From assembly GCF_015291885.1 (NCBI RefSeq), contig NZ_CP036186.1, positions 4,106,001 through 4,170,000 of the forward strand: 64,000 nucleotides of DNA, written 5' to 3'. Position numbers and translations under genes: made by a program. Numbering within the stretch: the first letter of the stretch is position 1; every line of letters starts with the position of its first letter. The DNA comes from Stutzerimonas stutzeri (GTDB taxonomy: Bacteria > Pseudomonadota > Gammaproteobacteria > Pseudomonadales > Pseudomonadaceae). The notes below the pieces were generated by a model. It ran no database searches. It was not told where the DNA came from and saw nothing but the letters and a program-made list of their open reading frames with translations. Shown one piece after another: positions 21,390 through 32,902 of this stretch.

Positions 21390-23498
21390 TTGCCAGCGAT
21401 AGACGCGCTCGCGGATCGCCTATCGACCTACCTCGGCCCAGACCAGGTCAACCTGGTCCGCCGTGCCTATTTCTACGCCGAGCAGGCCCACGACGGGCAG
21501 CGACGGCGCAGCGGTGAAGCCTACGTCACCCACCCCCTCGCGGTAGCCAATATCCTTGCCGACATGCACATGGACCATCAGAGCCTGATGGCCGCGATGC
21601 TGCATGACGTCATCGAAGACACCGGCATTCCCAAGGACGCACTGGTCGCGCAGTTCGGCGAAACCGTTGCCGAACTGGTCGATGGGGTCAGCAAGCTGAC
21701 CCAGATGAACTTCGAGACCAAGGCCGAAGCACAGGCCGAGAACTTCCAGAAGATGGCCATGGCCATGGCTCGCGATATTCGCGTGATCCTGGTCAAGCTC
21801 GCCGACCGCCTGCACAACATGCGCACGCTGGAAGTGCTGGCCGGCGAAAAGCGCCGCCGCATCGCCAAGGAAACCCTCGAGATCTACGCGCCCATCGCCA
21901 ACCGGCTGGGTATGCACACCATGCGCGTGGAGTTCGAGGATCTCGGCTTCAAGGCCATGCACCCGATGCGCTCCGAGCGCATCCGCGCCGCCGTGCGGCG
22001 CGCCCGTGGTAATCGCAACGAGATCGTCGAGAAGATCGAACAGTCGCTGATCCACTGCCTCGAGCGCGAAGGCCTGGAAGGCGACGTACTGGGCCGCGAG
22101 AAGCACCTGTACAGCATCTACAAGAAGATGCGCGGCAAGCGAAAAGCGTTCCACGAGATCATGGACGTCTACGCTTTCCGCATCGTGGTGGACAAGGCAG
22201 ACACCTGCTATCGCGTACTCGGCGCCGTACACAGCCTGTACAAACCGCTACCTGGACGCTTCAAGGATTACATCGCGATCCCCAAGGCCAATGGCTACCA
22301 GTCCCTGCACACCACGCTGTTCGGCATGCATGGCGTGCCCATCGAGATCCAGATTCGCACCCGCGAGATGGAAGAGATGGCCAACAACGGCATCGCTGCG
22401 CACTGGCTGTACAAGTCTCCCGAGGACGAAGTGCCCAAGGGAACCCATGTCCGCGCCCGACAATGGGTCAAGGGTGTGCTGGAGCTGCAGCAGCGTGCCG
22501 GCAACTCGCTGGAATTCATCGAAAGCGTGAAGATCGACCTGTTCCCCGACGAGGTCTACGTCTTCACCCCCAAGGGCCGCATCATGGAGATGCCCAAGGG
22601 TTCTACCGCCGTCGACTTCGCCTATGCGGTGCATACCGATGTCGGCAACACCTGCATAGCCTGCCGCGTCAACCGTCGCCTGGCGCCGCTGTCGCAACCG
22701 CTGGAAAGTGGCTCGACGGTGGAGATCGTCACCGCACCGGGCGCGCGGCCAAACCCGGCATGGCTTAATTTCGTCGTCACCGGCAAAGCCCGTACGCATA
22801 TCCGCCATGCGCTCAAGCTGCAGCGCCGCTCGGAGTCGATCAACCTCGGCGAGCGCCTGTTGAGCAAGGCACTCAGTGGTTTCGAAACCAGTTTGGAGAA
22901 GATCAGCGCGGAGCGTATTCAACAGGTGCTCGCCGAGTACCACATGGAATACGTCGAGGATCTGCTGGAAGACATCGGGCTGGGCAATCGCATGGCCTAC
23001 GTGATCGCGCGCCGCCTGATATCGCGCGATAACGAAGAGGCGCCGGCGCTCGAAGGGCCGCTGGCAATCCGCGGCACGGAAGGGCTGGTGCTCAACTACG
23101 CCAAGTGCTGCACACCGATTCCTGGCGACCCAATCGTCGGGCATTTGTCCGCCGGTAAAGGCATGGTGGTGCACCTCGACACCTGCCGGAACATCGCCGA
23201 CGTTCGCCACAACCCCGACAAGTGCATCCAGCTGTCCTGGTCCAAGGATGTCACTGGCGAGTTCAACGTCGAGCTGCGCGTCGAGCTGGAACACCAGCGC
23301 GGCCTGATCGCGCTGCTGGCCGGCAGTGTCAACGCCGCCGACGGCAATATCGAGAAGATCGGCATGGACGAGCGCGACGGGCGCATAAGTGTCGTCCAGC
23401 TGGTGGTCAGCGTGCATGATCGCGTGCACCTGGCCCGGGTTATCAAGAAGCTGCGCGCGATCAAGGGCGTCACACGCATCACCCGCGTCAAGGCTTGA
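21390..23498 (+). CDS. spoT: Bifunctional (p)ppGpp synthase/hydrolase SpoT (TTG start)
   Basis: Makes and degrades the alarmone ppGpp. The 702-aa protein has the HD hydrolase domain (catalytic HD at residues 72-73, [13 protein letters not shown] before it), the synthetase domain ([20 protein letters not shown]), a TGS domain ([16 protein letters not shown]), a zinc-finger-like region ([18 protein letters not shown]) and a C-terminal ACT domain. The start codon is TTG at 21390, supported by GAGGAG 9 bases upstream and by the conserved N-terminus [16 protein letters not shown]. The retained HD motif marks it as SpoT rather than RelA. Confidence 0.96.
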   Translation: MPAIDALADRLSTYLGPDQVNLVRRAYFYAEQAHDGQRRRSGEAYVTHPLAVANILADMHMDHQSLMAAMLHDVIEDTGIPKDALVAQFGETVAELVDGVSKLTQMNFETKAEAQAENFQKMAMAMARDIRVILVKLADRLHNMRTLEVLAGEKRRRIAKETLEIYAPIANRLGMHTMRVEFEDLGFKAMHPMRSERIRAAVRRARGNRNEIVEKIEQSLIHCLEREGLEGDVLGREKHLYSIYKKMRGKRKAFHEIMDVYAFRIVVDKADTCYRVLGAVHSLYKPLPGRFKDYIAIPKANGYQSLHTTLFGMHGVPIEIQIRTREMEEMANNGIAAHWLYKSPEDEVPKGTHVRARQWVKGVLELQQRAGNSLEFIESVKIDLFPDEVYVFTPKGRIMEMPKGSTAVDFAYAVHTDVGNTCIACRVNRRLAPLSQPLESGSTVEIVTAPGARPNPAWLNFVVTGKARTHIRHALKLQRRSESINLGERLLSKALSGFETSLEKISAERIQQVLAEYHMEYVEDLLEDIGLGNRMAYVIARRLISRDNEEAPALEGPLAIRGTEGLVLNYAKCCTPIPGDPIVGHLSAGKGMVVHLDTCRNIADVRHNPDKCIQLSWSKDVTGEFNVELRVELEHQRGLIALLAGSVNAADGNIEKIGMDERDGRISVVQLVVSVHDRVHLARVIKKLRAIKGVTRITRVKA

Positions 23499-23608
23499 TC
23501 ACTCCGCCAACGCCTTCCCAGGCAACACCCGCACAACGCCTCGGCTGGCCGCTGCCTCCGTCAGCCATTATGCTGGCTGCCCGTTGCCCAATTCCCAGAG
23601 GAGTCTCC

Positions 23609-23989
23609 ATGAGCAAGACCGTGATCAACACCGACAAGGCCCCAGCCGCCATTGGCACCTACTCCCAAGCCATCAAGGCCGGCAACACCGTCTATCTGTC
23701 CGGGCAGATCCCGCTGGACCCCAAGAGCATGGAGCTGGTGGAAGGTTTCGAAGCGCAGGCGGTTCAGGTGTTCGAGAATCTCAAGGCTGTGGCGGAGGCG
23801 GCCGGTGGCTCGCTGAAAGACATCGCCAAGCTCAATATCTTCCTCACCGACCTCGGCAACTTCGCTACCGTCAACGAAGTGATGAGTCGCTACTGCCAGC
23901 AGCCGTATCCGGCACGCGCCGCCATCGGCGTTTCCGCGCTGCCCAAGGGCGCGCAGGTAGAAATGGACGCCATCCTGGTCATCGACTGA
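23609..23989 (+). CDS. ridA: RidA family reactive enamine/imine deaminase
   Basis: Hydrolyses reactive 2-aminoacrylate and related imines made by PLP enzymes. The 126-aa protein starts at ATG 23609, with AGAGGAG upstream, inside a longer open frame. It shows the family pattern [14 protein letters not shown] and the active-site arginine in [23 protein letters not shown]. It follows spoT by 110 bases. Confidence 0.95.
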   Translation: MSKTVINTDKAPAAIGTYSQAIKAGNTVYLSGQIPLDPKSMELVEGFEAQAVQVFENLKAVAEAAGGSLKDIAKLNIFLTDLGNFATVNEVMSRYCQQPYPARAAIGVSALPKGAQVEMDAILVID

Positions 23990-24000
23990 TCAACGACAGC

Positions 24001-24027
24001 CCGGCCAGGCGCGGTACACCTGGCCGG
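24001..24027. terminator. Bidirectional hairpin between ridA and the OmpA-like gene
   Basis: A perfect 9-bp stem CCGGCCAGG / CCTGGCCGG with a 9-base loop lies between two convergent genes. A short T-rich tail follows on the plus strand. Confidence 0.55.
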
Positions 24028-24034
24028 CTTACCT

Positions 24035-24619
24035 TTAGCGCACCAGCACCTCGACCCGCCGATTGCGCGGCTCAGAGGTCGCATCGGGAGTCGCCACCAG
24101 CAGATTGCGTTCGCCGTGGGACTCCACTCGCAGCTCCATCGCCTCAAGCCCTTTGCTTCGCAACAGCTCGGCAACGCTTTGCGCACGACGCAGGCCCACC
24201 TGCTCGTTGGCCGCACGATGCCCCAGGGTGTCGGTATGCCCGATCACCGTGACCACCGGATAATCCCGACGGCGTGCAGCGAGCAGAACACTGTCGAGCA
24301 CCTGCTCTGCTGCGCTGTCCAGCTCACCGGATGCTGCCAGGCGAACCGTAAAGCGCTCAGGCAACGCCGGTTGCGCCGCCAACGCTTTGTCAAAATCTCT
24401 TTTGCGCTGAGGTTCTGAGACGTTGTATGCCTGACCGGCACCTGCGATGGCCAAAGCCTTGCCAGACACATCGAGCAGTCGCTCCTCATCATCACCGAGC
24501 ACTACCCCGCCGCGCCCACCCGAGTCGTCCGCCAGCATCACGTAGGAATGCTGCGCGCAGCCCCCCAGCGCCGCCATTGCCAGCGACGCCATGATTTTTA
24601 TCAGCCCTTGCCGCTTCAC
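24035..24619 (-). CDS. OmpA-domain lipoprotein
   Basis: A 194-aa lipoprotein with lipobox ALGGC at residues 17-21 and a C-terminal OmpA-like peptidoglycan-binding domain (VTVIGHTDTLGHRAANEQVGLRRA split over the conserved GHTD and RA-xx-V positions, and EPRNRRVEV at the end). The start is GTG at 24619, which overlaps the stop of the FecR-domain gene by four bases, so the two are translationally coupled. It probably anchors a complex to the cell wall from the outer membrane. Confidence 0.85.
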   Translation of the reverse strand: MKRQGLIKIMASLAMAALGGCAQHSYVMLADDSGGRGGVVLGDDEERLLDVSGKALAIAGAGQAYNVSEPQRKRDFDKALAAQPALPERFTVRLAASGELDSAAEQVLDSVLLAARRRDYPVVTVIGHTDTLGHRAANEQVGLRRAQSVAELLRSKGLEAMELRVESHGERNLLVATPDATSEPRNRRVEVLVR

Positions 24620-25077
24620 GGGTTCACCTTCATCAATACCTGACCACCGCGCACCCTGACCCGCCCCTGTGGGGTCTCGACGGCTATCGCTTGCGGATCG
24701 AGCCTCGCCATGTCACCGGAAATCAGGTTCAGCGTGCCACGGTTGAGCGTGGCGCGCAGACGCAGCTCATCCCTTGCCGGCGCGAAGCGGTAGTCATCCA
24801 GCGTCAGCTCGCTATGAGGCCCGAACGACAGCACGCTGCCGTCGCCGAGGATTACGCCAAGTGCGCCTTCGGCGCCGGTACTCAATGCCACGCCCGGCAC
24901 GATTGCCTGACCGACCTTGGCGGCATTGGTATGGCCGCGGCTACTGATATATGCAGCGCCCTCCACCCGCGCCACATGCCCAATGGGCTCGGGTAGATTT
25001 TCCGCAGAGACGGACGCTGTCCAGAGTGCGCCAGCCATGCAGAGGGCAGGCAGCGTGTAGGTGTTAAGACGGATCAT
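24616..25077 (-). CDS. FecR-domain periplasmic protein
   Basis: A 153-aa exported protein: signal peptide 1-25 (ending SVSAE), then a single FecR-type beta domain (GHVARVEGAAYISSRG, LGDGSVLSFGPHSELTLDDY, TPQGRVRVRGG). It lacks the cytoplasmic and membrane parts of true FecR sigma regulators. It is coupled to the OmpA-domain lipoprotein. In other proteobacteria such pairs often sit beside a CHASE2 adenylate cyclase; none is present here. Function is unknown. Confidence 0.8.
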   Translation of the reverse strand: MIRLNTYTLPALCMAGALWTASVSAENLPEPIGHVARVEGAAYISSRGHTNAAKVGQAIVPGVALSTGAEGALGVILGDGSVLSFGPHSELTLDDYRFAPARDELRLRATLNRGTLNLISGDMARLDPQAIAVETPQGRVRVRGGQVLMKVNP

Positions 25078-25454
25078 CGAAGCTCTCTAATCGTCAGGAG
25101 CGCATTAGTAGCAATCCCGTTGGACTGCACTGGACTAAGGCAGCCCAAATCGACAAAAAATCCCTCCACCTCGTTATCCGCCGGTCCGTCACCTGCTTTG
25201 GACGCCGGCGCCGCAGACTACTGCCACCGCGCTGCTATGTAGACGTCCTCCTTGGCGAAGCAACTACAGCTCATTGCGCAACCTGCACACGCCAGGGATC
25301 CGGCCGGCATCTATAGGGCAGGGAAGTAGCGGCGCTTGGCGCTTCGCATGTTTTTCGAGACACAGCGTTGCACTATGGCCGCGCAAAGAGCTTCTGCGCG
25401 TCACGGAGTCCGCCGGAGGAATCGAATGCTCGTCTCCGCTGGCACGAAACGCCG
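25078..25454. other. 377-base gap without a convincing gene
   Basis: Lies between the start of the FecR-domain gene and the 3' end of the orphan solute-binding protein gene. Short open frames here have no ribosome site and no recognisable protein. I see no tRNA, repeat or strong hairpin. The promoter of the FecR/OmpA pair should be at its left end. Confidence 0.5.
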
Positions 25455-26213
25455 TCAGTTCACGTAGCGTCGGGCGGCCTGTTGCAGCAACCCTTCTTGC
25501 TTCATCTGGTCGAGGGTACGCTGCAGTTTCTCGACAACCGCGTCGGGCGTTTCCTTGTTCAACGCCAGATACAGATCGACACGATTCAGGGTCAGGGCAA
25601 CGGTCAGCGGACCGACGCCAGCCTGCTTCGCTTCGTATTCGCCGGAAGGGTTAGTGGTCGCCCAGAGATCAAACTGGCCGGCCTTTAGCTTGGCTGGCGT
25701 ATCGATCAATGAGCTCTGCACCTCGATACCACGGCTTATCAGGTACTGGCTACCAACGCTGCCATCCTTCGAACCGATCCGGTACTGCCTGGCGTCGTCC
25801 AGCGTAGAAAGCTGGATCGGACTATCAGGCCTCTTGAGCAACACGATCTGGATCTCGCTCAGCGGTCCGACCCACTTGTACTTGGGCTCACGCTCGGGCG
25901 TGCGGCTGAGAGAGAACACCGCAAAACCTGGGCTCTTCTCGGCCAGCTGCTGCAAGCGACTCCAGGGGAAACGAAGCGTCAGCGTGTAGGGCACGCCCGC
26001 TCGCTTGAACAGGGCAGCTACCACTTCGGCGTCGATGCCACTAATCGCAGCCTCCTTCGCGAAATTCTTGCCGTCGGCGGCCATGCTGAACGGCGGGAAG
26101 TTCTGTGTGAGCAGGTTGATCGTTTCTTCGGCAGCGCTGGCCGAAGCGAAGGGCAGGAGGCCAATCAGCGCACCCAGAAAAACGGAGCGGAAGTACCTAT
26201 TGTAGGTCGGCAT
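25455..26213 (-). CDS. Orphan extracellular solute-binding protein (family 3, amino-acid type)
   Basis: A 252-aa protein with a signal peptide (1-28, ending ASASAA) followed by the periplasmic-binding-protein family 3 pattern (NLLTQNFPPFSMAADGK, GIDAEVVAALFKRAG, FPWSRLQQLAEKSPGFAVFSLSRTPERE). No permease or ATPase gene adjoins it. Stand-alone proteins of this type are common in Pseudomonas and may act as sensors or scavengers. The ligand cannot be told. The ribosome site is weak. Confidence 0.8.
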   Translation of the reverse strand: MPTYNRYFRSVFLGALIGLLPFASASAAEETINLLTQNFPPFSMAADGKNFAKEAAISGIDAEVVAALFKRAGVPYTLTLRFPWSRLQQLAEKSPGFAVFSLSRTPEREPKYKWVGPLSEIQIVLLKRPDSPIQLSTLDDARQYRIGSKDGSVGSQYLISRGIEVQSSLIDTPAKLKAGQFDLWATTNPSGEYEAKQAGVGPLTVALTLNRVDLYLALNKETPDAVVEKLQRTLDQMKQEGLLQQAARRYVN

Positions 26214-26708
26214 ATTGAAGTCTCGGGTCGAACGGACGTTATTTTTTTACCGCTCCGGGCTTCGGGCCTGGTGCGGCTTTGGCAGATTTTTGTATGCCCG
26301 CATCAGATCGCGGCAAAGCGACCGCGCGGGGCGATGAACCCTAGCAGGCCCTTGCGTCACAATCTCTGCGTCGGATCACTTACGTGACAGGCCGCCATCC
26401 GTGGCGTGGCCTGACATGTCGCAACACGCGGTTGCTCGGCACGAGATTCGTTCCACAAGCAACCGGTCATTCGTCGAAAACATACTGCCCGTTCGTCGCG
26501 ACGCCACCCCCATGGTGGCACTTGCCGTATTCTCGCCGGCTATCGGAGTCTGCCGACCCGAGACACAGTCGGGCATATAAATCGCATCCAACACATCCGA
26601 ACTGTGGCGCGCCATGCAATTGGCGCCGCGGGGTTTCCCGCAAACAACTGTGGTCCGCCTCATGGCGGTGGTTTGTCGAAACATCGGGCGTTCCCGATTG
26701 GATGTGAA
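26214..26708. other. 495-base divergent gap with a hairpin and no convincing gene
   Basis: Separates the divergent solute-binding-protein and FtsH-like genes. It holds a T-run near 26243 and a strong imperfect hairpin at 26388-26413 (CAGGCC GCCA loop TGGC, two-base bulge, GGCCTG). Short open frames on both strands look random. Both promoters must be in this region. Confidence 0.5.
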
Positions 26709-28685
<1,977 letters not shown>

Positions 28686-28693
28686 GGCGCTCG

Positions 28694-28723
28694 CTGATCG
28701 CCCGGCAAAGCCATGGCGATCAG
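28694..28723. terminator. Hairpin between convergent ftsH-like and TPM genes
   Basis: A perfect 9-bp stem CTGATCGCC / GGCGATCAG with a 12-base loop; the right arm overlaps the stop codon of the minus-strand TPM gene. No U-run. Confidence 0.4.
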
Positions 28724-29337
28724 GGCAGCAGCACCAGTCGATTGGGAAGCTCGTTACGCTCGTGGGTCTTGGGTACATGCTGCGCCAGCAGTGCGCCGCT
28801 GGCCTCGATGCAGCCGAGAAAGCCTTCCAGCACCTGCCCCTGCTTCACACGATCTGTGAAGCAGGCGACGATCGACTCCCAGGCGCCGTTGTCGATGCGG
28901 CTGGAAATGCCGCGGTCCACCAGAATTTCCACATAACGCTCAGCCTCTGATACGAAGATCAGCACCCCGGTGTCAGCATCGGTGTGATGAAGATTGAGCT
29001 CTATGAACTGCCGCCGCGCCAGGTTGCATGCGCGCCAGCAGCGTACCGAGCGTGGAATCATGCGGCTGGTCAACGCCGGCATGCGGAACAGCACGGCCAG
29101 CACGATAAACGTCGCCCACTGCACCAGCAGCAATTGCCATGCGCCAAGCCAGCCGCTGACGAACAGCAGGGCCCCGGGCAATAGCAACGCGATCAGGCTG
29201 GCCCATAGCAGCGGGATGTAGTGGTAGTCGTCGGCCTGGGCGGCCAGCACCGTCACCACTTCGGCATCGGTGTTGCGCTCGATTCGTTCGATCGCCTCGG
29301 CCACTTGTTGCAGTTCGCTTTCGCTCAGTAAGGTCAT
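28720..29337 (-). CDS. TPM-domain membrane protein (second TPM protein of the lemA operon)
   Basis: A 205-aa protein with an N-terminal TPM-like start (LSESELQQVAEAIERIERNTDAEVVTVLA), two central membrane segments (about 40-85) and the rest of a TPM fold (DADTGVLIFVSEAERYVEILVDRGI). It lies 18 bases after the Gly-rich TPM gene on the same strand, so it is the third gene of the lemA operon. Function is unknown; this family is associated with membrane-protein quality control and photosystem assembly in other organisms. Confidence 0.8.
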   Translation of the reverse strand: MTLLSESELQQVAEAIERIERNTDAEVVTVLAAQADDYHYIPLLWASLIALLLPGALLFVSGWLGAWQLLLVQWATFIVLAVLFRMPALTSRMIPRSVRCWRACNLARRQFIELNLHHTDADTGVLIFVSEAERYVEILVDRGISSRIDNGAWESIVACFTDRVKQGQVLEGFLGCIEASGALLAQHVPKTHERNELPNRLVLLP

Positions 29338-29355
29338 CGTTCATCCATCATTGAT

Positions 29356-30138
29356 TTACCAGCCGCCGGAAGCGCCACCGCCACCGAAACCGCCACCGCC
29401 ACCGAAACCGCCACCTCCCCCACCGAAGCCACCACCGCCGAAACCGCCGCCGCCAAAGCCACCACCGCCACGGCCCATGCCACCTAGCAGAGCGCCGAGC
29501 AAAAGTGCACGACGGCCACCACCGCGGCCACCACGACCACCACGACCACCGCCGATAACGAAGATCGCCACGAGCATAAGGAAGAAACCGAGAATCCCGA
29601 GGCCTCCAGGTTGCTCCTGCGCCATCGGCATCACCGGCCGCAGCTCGGCAGGCAACGCGTCGCCGCCAAGCACGGTGACGATCGCCTCTGCGCCCTCGGT
29701 GATGCCGGCTGCGAAGTCGCCACGCTGGAATGCCGGCGCGATGATCCGGTTGATGATGACCGAGGATTGCGCGTCGGTGAGCCGGCCTTCCAGACCGTAG
29801 CCGACCTCAATACGAATCTTGCGATCATCGCGAGCGACGATCAGCAGCGCGCCATTGTCCTCGCCCTTCTGGCCGATGCCCCAGGTACGGCCGAGCTCCA
29901 GACCGAACTCCTCGATACTGCGCCCACCCAGGTCCGGCACCGTGACAACGACTACCTGCTCGCCGGTCGCCTGCTCATGCCCGGCAAGCATGCTGGTCAG
30001 ACGCGCCTCGGTCTGGGTGTCGAGGAGCTCGGCACGGTCAACCACTCGACCGGTCAGCTCCGGGACCTCAGCCTCCTGGGCGACCAGGCTACCGGCCCAG
30101 AGCAGCAGGACCAGCAGTAGGGGAAACCTGGAGGTCAT
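29356..30138 (-). CDS. TPM-domain protein with glycine-rich C-terminus (YgcG-like)
   Basis: A 260-aa protein: signal peptide 1-20 (AGSLVAQ), periplasmic TPM domain (about 25-160: GRVVDRAELLD, GEQVVVVTVPDLGGRSIEEF, WGIGQKGEDNGALLIVARDDRKIRIEVGYG in conserved blocks), one membrane segment near 178-196, then a tail of about 60 residues made of GGGGF repeats ending GGW. The start ATG overlaps the lemA stop by four bases. The proteins of this family with a Gly-rich tail routinely pair with LemA. The DNA of the tail is a simple repeat rich in GGC/GGT codons and may vary in length between strains. Confidence 0.88.
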   Translation of the reverse strand: MTSRFPLLLVLLLWAGSLVAQEAEVPELTGRVVDRAELLDTQTEARLTSMLAGHEQATGEQVVVVTVPDLGGRSIEEFGLELGRTWGIGQKGEDNGALLIVARDDRKIRIEVGYGLEGRLTDAQSSVIINRIIAPAFQRGDFAAGITEGAEAIVTVLGGDALPAELRPVMPMAQEQPGGLGILGFFLMLVAIFVIGGGRGGRGGRGGGRRALLLGALLGGMGRGGGGFGGGGFGGGGFGGGGGGFGGGGGFGGGGASGGW

Positions 30139-30758
30139 TGAAACTGCACTTGTGGCGCTTGCTCGGCATTCTCGGCGGTAGCCTCGAAGTTCTCGCGCAG
30201 CGGCATATCGCTGTACATCAGCGTGTGCCAGATACGGCCGGGGAAGGTACGAATCTCAGTGTTGTAGCGTTCGACTGACGCGATGAAGTCACGGCGCGCC
30301 ACCGCAATGCGGTTCTCGGTTCCTTCGAGCTGAGACTGCAGCGCGAGGAAGTTCTGATTGGATTTCAGATCCGGATAGCGCTCGGATACCGCCATCAGCC
30401 GGCTCAGGGCTCCGGTCAGCTGGTTCTGCGCCTGCTGAAACTGCTGCAGTTTCTGCGGATCGTCCAGGGTACTGGCGTCGACCTGAATCGATGTGGCCTT
30501 GGCCCGCGCTTCGACTACTGCGGTAAGGGTTTCCTGCTCCTGACGAGCGAATCCCTTGACCGTCTCGACCAGATTGGGAATCAGGTCCGCACGGCGCTGG
30601 TACTGGTTCTCCACCTGCGACCAGGCGGCCTTCACCTGCTCGTCATAGGTTGGGATGTTATTGACTCCGCAGCCGGCCAGAAGCCAGGAGAGGAAGACCA
30701 CGGCAGTCAGTTGCCAGGTGTAGCGAAAACGCTGCGTATGCATGATGCGCTTGTCCAT
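30135..30758 (-). CDS. lemA: LemA family lipoprotein
   Basis: A 207-aa protein with a lipobox LLAGC (mature Cys near residue 30) and the LemA core (DEQVKAAWSQVENQYQRRADLIPNLVETVKGF), a long alpha-helical bundle. Start is uncertain: ATG 30758 gives MDKRIMHTQ, and ATG 30743 gives a more normal signal-peptide length; neither has a strong ribosome site. First gene of the lemA-TPM-TPM operon. Confidence 0.85.
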   Translation of the reverse strand: MDKRIMHTQRFRYTWQLTAVVFLSWLLAGCGVNNIPTYDEQVKAAWSQVENQYQRRADLIPNLVETVKGFARQEQETLTAVVEARAKATSIQVDASTLDDPQKLQQFQQAQNQLTGALSRLMAVSERYPDLKSNQNFLALQSQLEGTENRIAVARRDFIASVERYNTEIRTFPGRIWHTLMYSDMPLRENFEATAENAEQAPQVQFQ

Positions 30759-30830
30759 TCTGTTAACCAGTACTCATATAAGAATAGCCAAACGCCATAA
30801 GAGTTCAGGCGCGCAACAAAAGCTCACAGC

Positions 30831-31769
30831 TCAAGCACGAATAACGCGTCTAAAGAGATGCCAGGGCGCGCGCGCCAGCAGCGCCTTGCAACGGGTCTGC
30901 AGATGTCCATGCAGCAGCCGCACCGGCTTGCTCAACTGCGCGCGATGGGCGCAGAGCAGGCTGAGTGGCGCCGCCTCGCCAAGACAGTCCGGCAACAGCA
31001 CCTGTAGACGGCCCGCGGCCACGTCGTCGGCAATGTCCAGCCAGGACTTGTAGGCCAGCCCGCTGCCGGCCAGCGCCCAACGACGCACCACGTCCGCATC
31101 GTCACTGACCCGGTCACCGCTGACCTGCACGGTGACCGCCCGGCGTCCTTCCTGAAAGCACCAGCGGTCATGCACGCGCCCGGCGAGCATGAAGCGCAGG
31201 CAGTTGTGCGCCGCCAGCTCGTCCAGCCGTCGTGGCTCGCCGTGCCGTTGCAGGTAGGCAGGCGAAGCGCACAGCACCCGTCGGTTCTCGCCAGCCACCG
31301 GCAGCGCGACGAGGCTGGAATCCTGCGGCGCGCCATAGCGCAGGACGATGTCCACCGGCTGACGGAACAGATCGGTCAGCCCGTCGCCCAGCAGCAGGCG
31401 CACCTGCAACTGCGGATGACTCGCCTGGAATTCGTCGAGCCACGGCAGCAGCACGTTGCGCCCGAAGTCGGACGGCGCCGACAGCTGCAGCACACCACTG
31501 ATCGCCTCGCGACCACCAGCGAGCGCCTGCGCCCCCTCGTCCAGGCTGGCCAGCGCCGCCCGGGCATGTAGCAGATAAGCCTCGCCCTCGGCGGTCAGAC
31601 GCAGGCTGCGGGTGGAGCGCACGAACAGCCGCACACTCAGGCTCGCTTCCAGGCGCTTCAAGGCCGCACTGGCCACTGCGGGCGACACGTCGAGCCCGCG
31701 CGCGGCCGCGGAAAGGCTGCCGCTGTCGGCGGTACGGACGAACAGCTGCAGGTCGTCGATACGCAGCAT
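30831..31769 (-). CDS. LysR-family transcriptional regulator
   Basis: A 312-aa regulator with an N-terminal winged helix-turn-helix (LQLFVRTADSGSLSAAARGLDVSPAVASAALKRLE in two helices) and a C-terminal effector domain. ATG 31769 is chosen because AGGA lies 8 bases upstream; the TTG two codons earlier is too close. It is divergent from a quinone-reductase-like gene, the usual pattern for LysR control of its neighbour. Confidence 0.9.
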   Translation of the reverse strand: MLRIDDLQLFVRTADSGSLSAAARGLDVSPAVASAALKRLEASLSVRLFVRSTRSLRLTAEGEAYLLHARAALASLDEGAQALAGGREAISGVLQLSAPSDFGRNVLLPWLDEFQASHPQLQVRLLLGDGLTDLFRQPVDIVLRYGAPQDSSLVALPVAGENRRVLCASPAYLQRHGEPRRLDELAAHNCLRFMLAGRVHDRWCFQEGRRAVTVQVSGDRVSDDADVVRRWALAGSGLAYKSWLDIADDVAAGRLQVLLPDCLGEAAPLSLLCAHRAQLSKPVRLLHGHLQTRCKALLARAPWHLFRRVIRA

Positions 31770-31871
31770 TTTCAAAATCCTGTTGAAAGAGCCTCGCTTA
31801 TTACCCCGTTTTTCCGCCGAGTCAAATAGCTGAGCATGCGCTTCCCCGCCGAATCCATACGGAGCAACAGC

Positions 31872-32885
31872 ATGAAAGCGGTCGCCTACTTCGAATCCCT
31901 CGCCATCGACGATCCCCGCGCCCTGCAGGACGTGGAACTGCCCGAGCCGGTGCCCGGCCCGCGTGACCTGCTAGTGGAGGTGCGCGCCATCTCGGTCAAC
32001 CCGGTGGATACCAAGGTACGCCGCAACACCCAGCCCGAGGCCGGCCAGCCGAAGGTGCTGGGCTGGGACGTGGCTGGCGTGGTGGTCGGTGCGGGCAGCG
32101 AGGTCAGCCTGTTCAAAGTCGGCGACGAGGTGTTCTACGCCGGCTCCATCGCCCGCGCGGGCGGCAACAGCGAACGCCATCTGGTGGACGAGCGCATCGT
32201 CGGACGCAAACCGCGGAGCCTGAGCTTCGCCGAGGCCGCCGCGCTGCCGCTGACCGCCATCACCGCCTGGGAACTGCTGTTCGAGCGCCTGCAACTGGTG
32301 GAAGGCCAGGGCGCCGGGCAGCAGTTGCTGATCGTTGGCGCTGCCGGCGGTGTCGGCTCGATCATGCTGCAGCTGGCCCGCCAGCTGACCAAGGTCAGCG
32401 TGATCGCCACCGCCTCGCGCCCGGAAACCCAGGCCTGGACCCGCGAACTCGGCGCCCATCATGTCATCGACCATAGCCAGCCGCTGCACGCCGAGCTGCA
32501 GCGCGCCGGTTTCGCCAGCGTCAGCCATGTCGCCAGCCTGACCCAGACCGATCAGCACTTCGATCAGCTGGTCGAGGCGCTGACGCCGCAGGGCCGCCTG
32601 GCGCTGATCGACGATCCGGCCCAACCGCTGGACGTGATGAAGCTCAAGCGCAAGAGCCTGTCGCTGCACTGGGAGCTGATGTTCACCCGCTCGCTGTTCG
32701 AGACGCCGGACATGATCGAGCAGCACCACCTGCTGCAGCGCGTCAGCCAGCTGGTCGATCAGGGCGTGCTGCGCACCACCCTCGGCGAGCACTTCGGCAC
32801 CATCAACGCGGCCAACCTGCGCCGCGCCCATGCCCTGCTGGAAAGCGGCAAGGCCAAGGGCAAGATCGTGCTGGAAGGCTTCTGA
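31872..32885 (+). CDS. Zinc-type alcohol dehydrogenase-like/quinone oxidoreductase family protein
   Basis: A 337-aa medium-chain dehydrogenase/reductase. GGAG precedes ATG 31872. The N-terminal catalytic domain (VRAISVNPVDTKVRR, VLGWDVAGVVV) lacks the cysteine ligands of true zinc enzymes. The cofactor domain has LIVGAAGGVGSIMLQLAR. The expected activity is NADPH-dependent reduction of a quinone or an enone. It is probably controlled by the divergent LysR regulator 102 bases away. Confidence 0.88.
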   Translation: MKAVAYFESLAIDDPRALQDVELPEPVPGPRDLLVEVRAISVNPVDTKVRRNTQPEAGQPKVLGWDVAGVVVGAGSEVSLFKVGDEVFYAGSIARAGGNSERHLVDERIVGRKPRSLSFAEAAALPLTAITAWELLFERLQLVEGQGAGQQLLIVGAAGGVGSIMLQLARQLTKVSVIATASRPETQAWTRELGAHHVIDHSQPLHAELQRAGFASVSHVASLTQTDQHFDQLVEALTPQGRLALIDDPAQPLDVMKLKRKSLSLHWELMFTRSLFETPDMIEQHHLLQRVSQLVDQGVLRTTLGEHFGTINAANLRRAHALLESGKAKGKIVLEGF

Positions 32886-32902
32886 GCTAGATAGCCTCCA
32901 GG

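Noticed and set aside
26214..26708. Short frames in the gap before the FtsH paralogue
   Set aside because: Frames on both strands lack ribosome sites and resemble no family; the plus-strand extension upstream of 26709 does not encode a plausible N-terminus.
29270..29800. Proline-rich 176-residue frame opposite the TPM gene
   Set aside because: The PPPKPP repeats are only the complement of the GGGGF tail codons.
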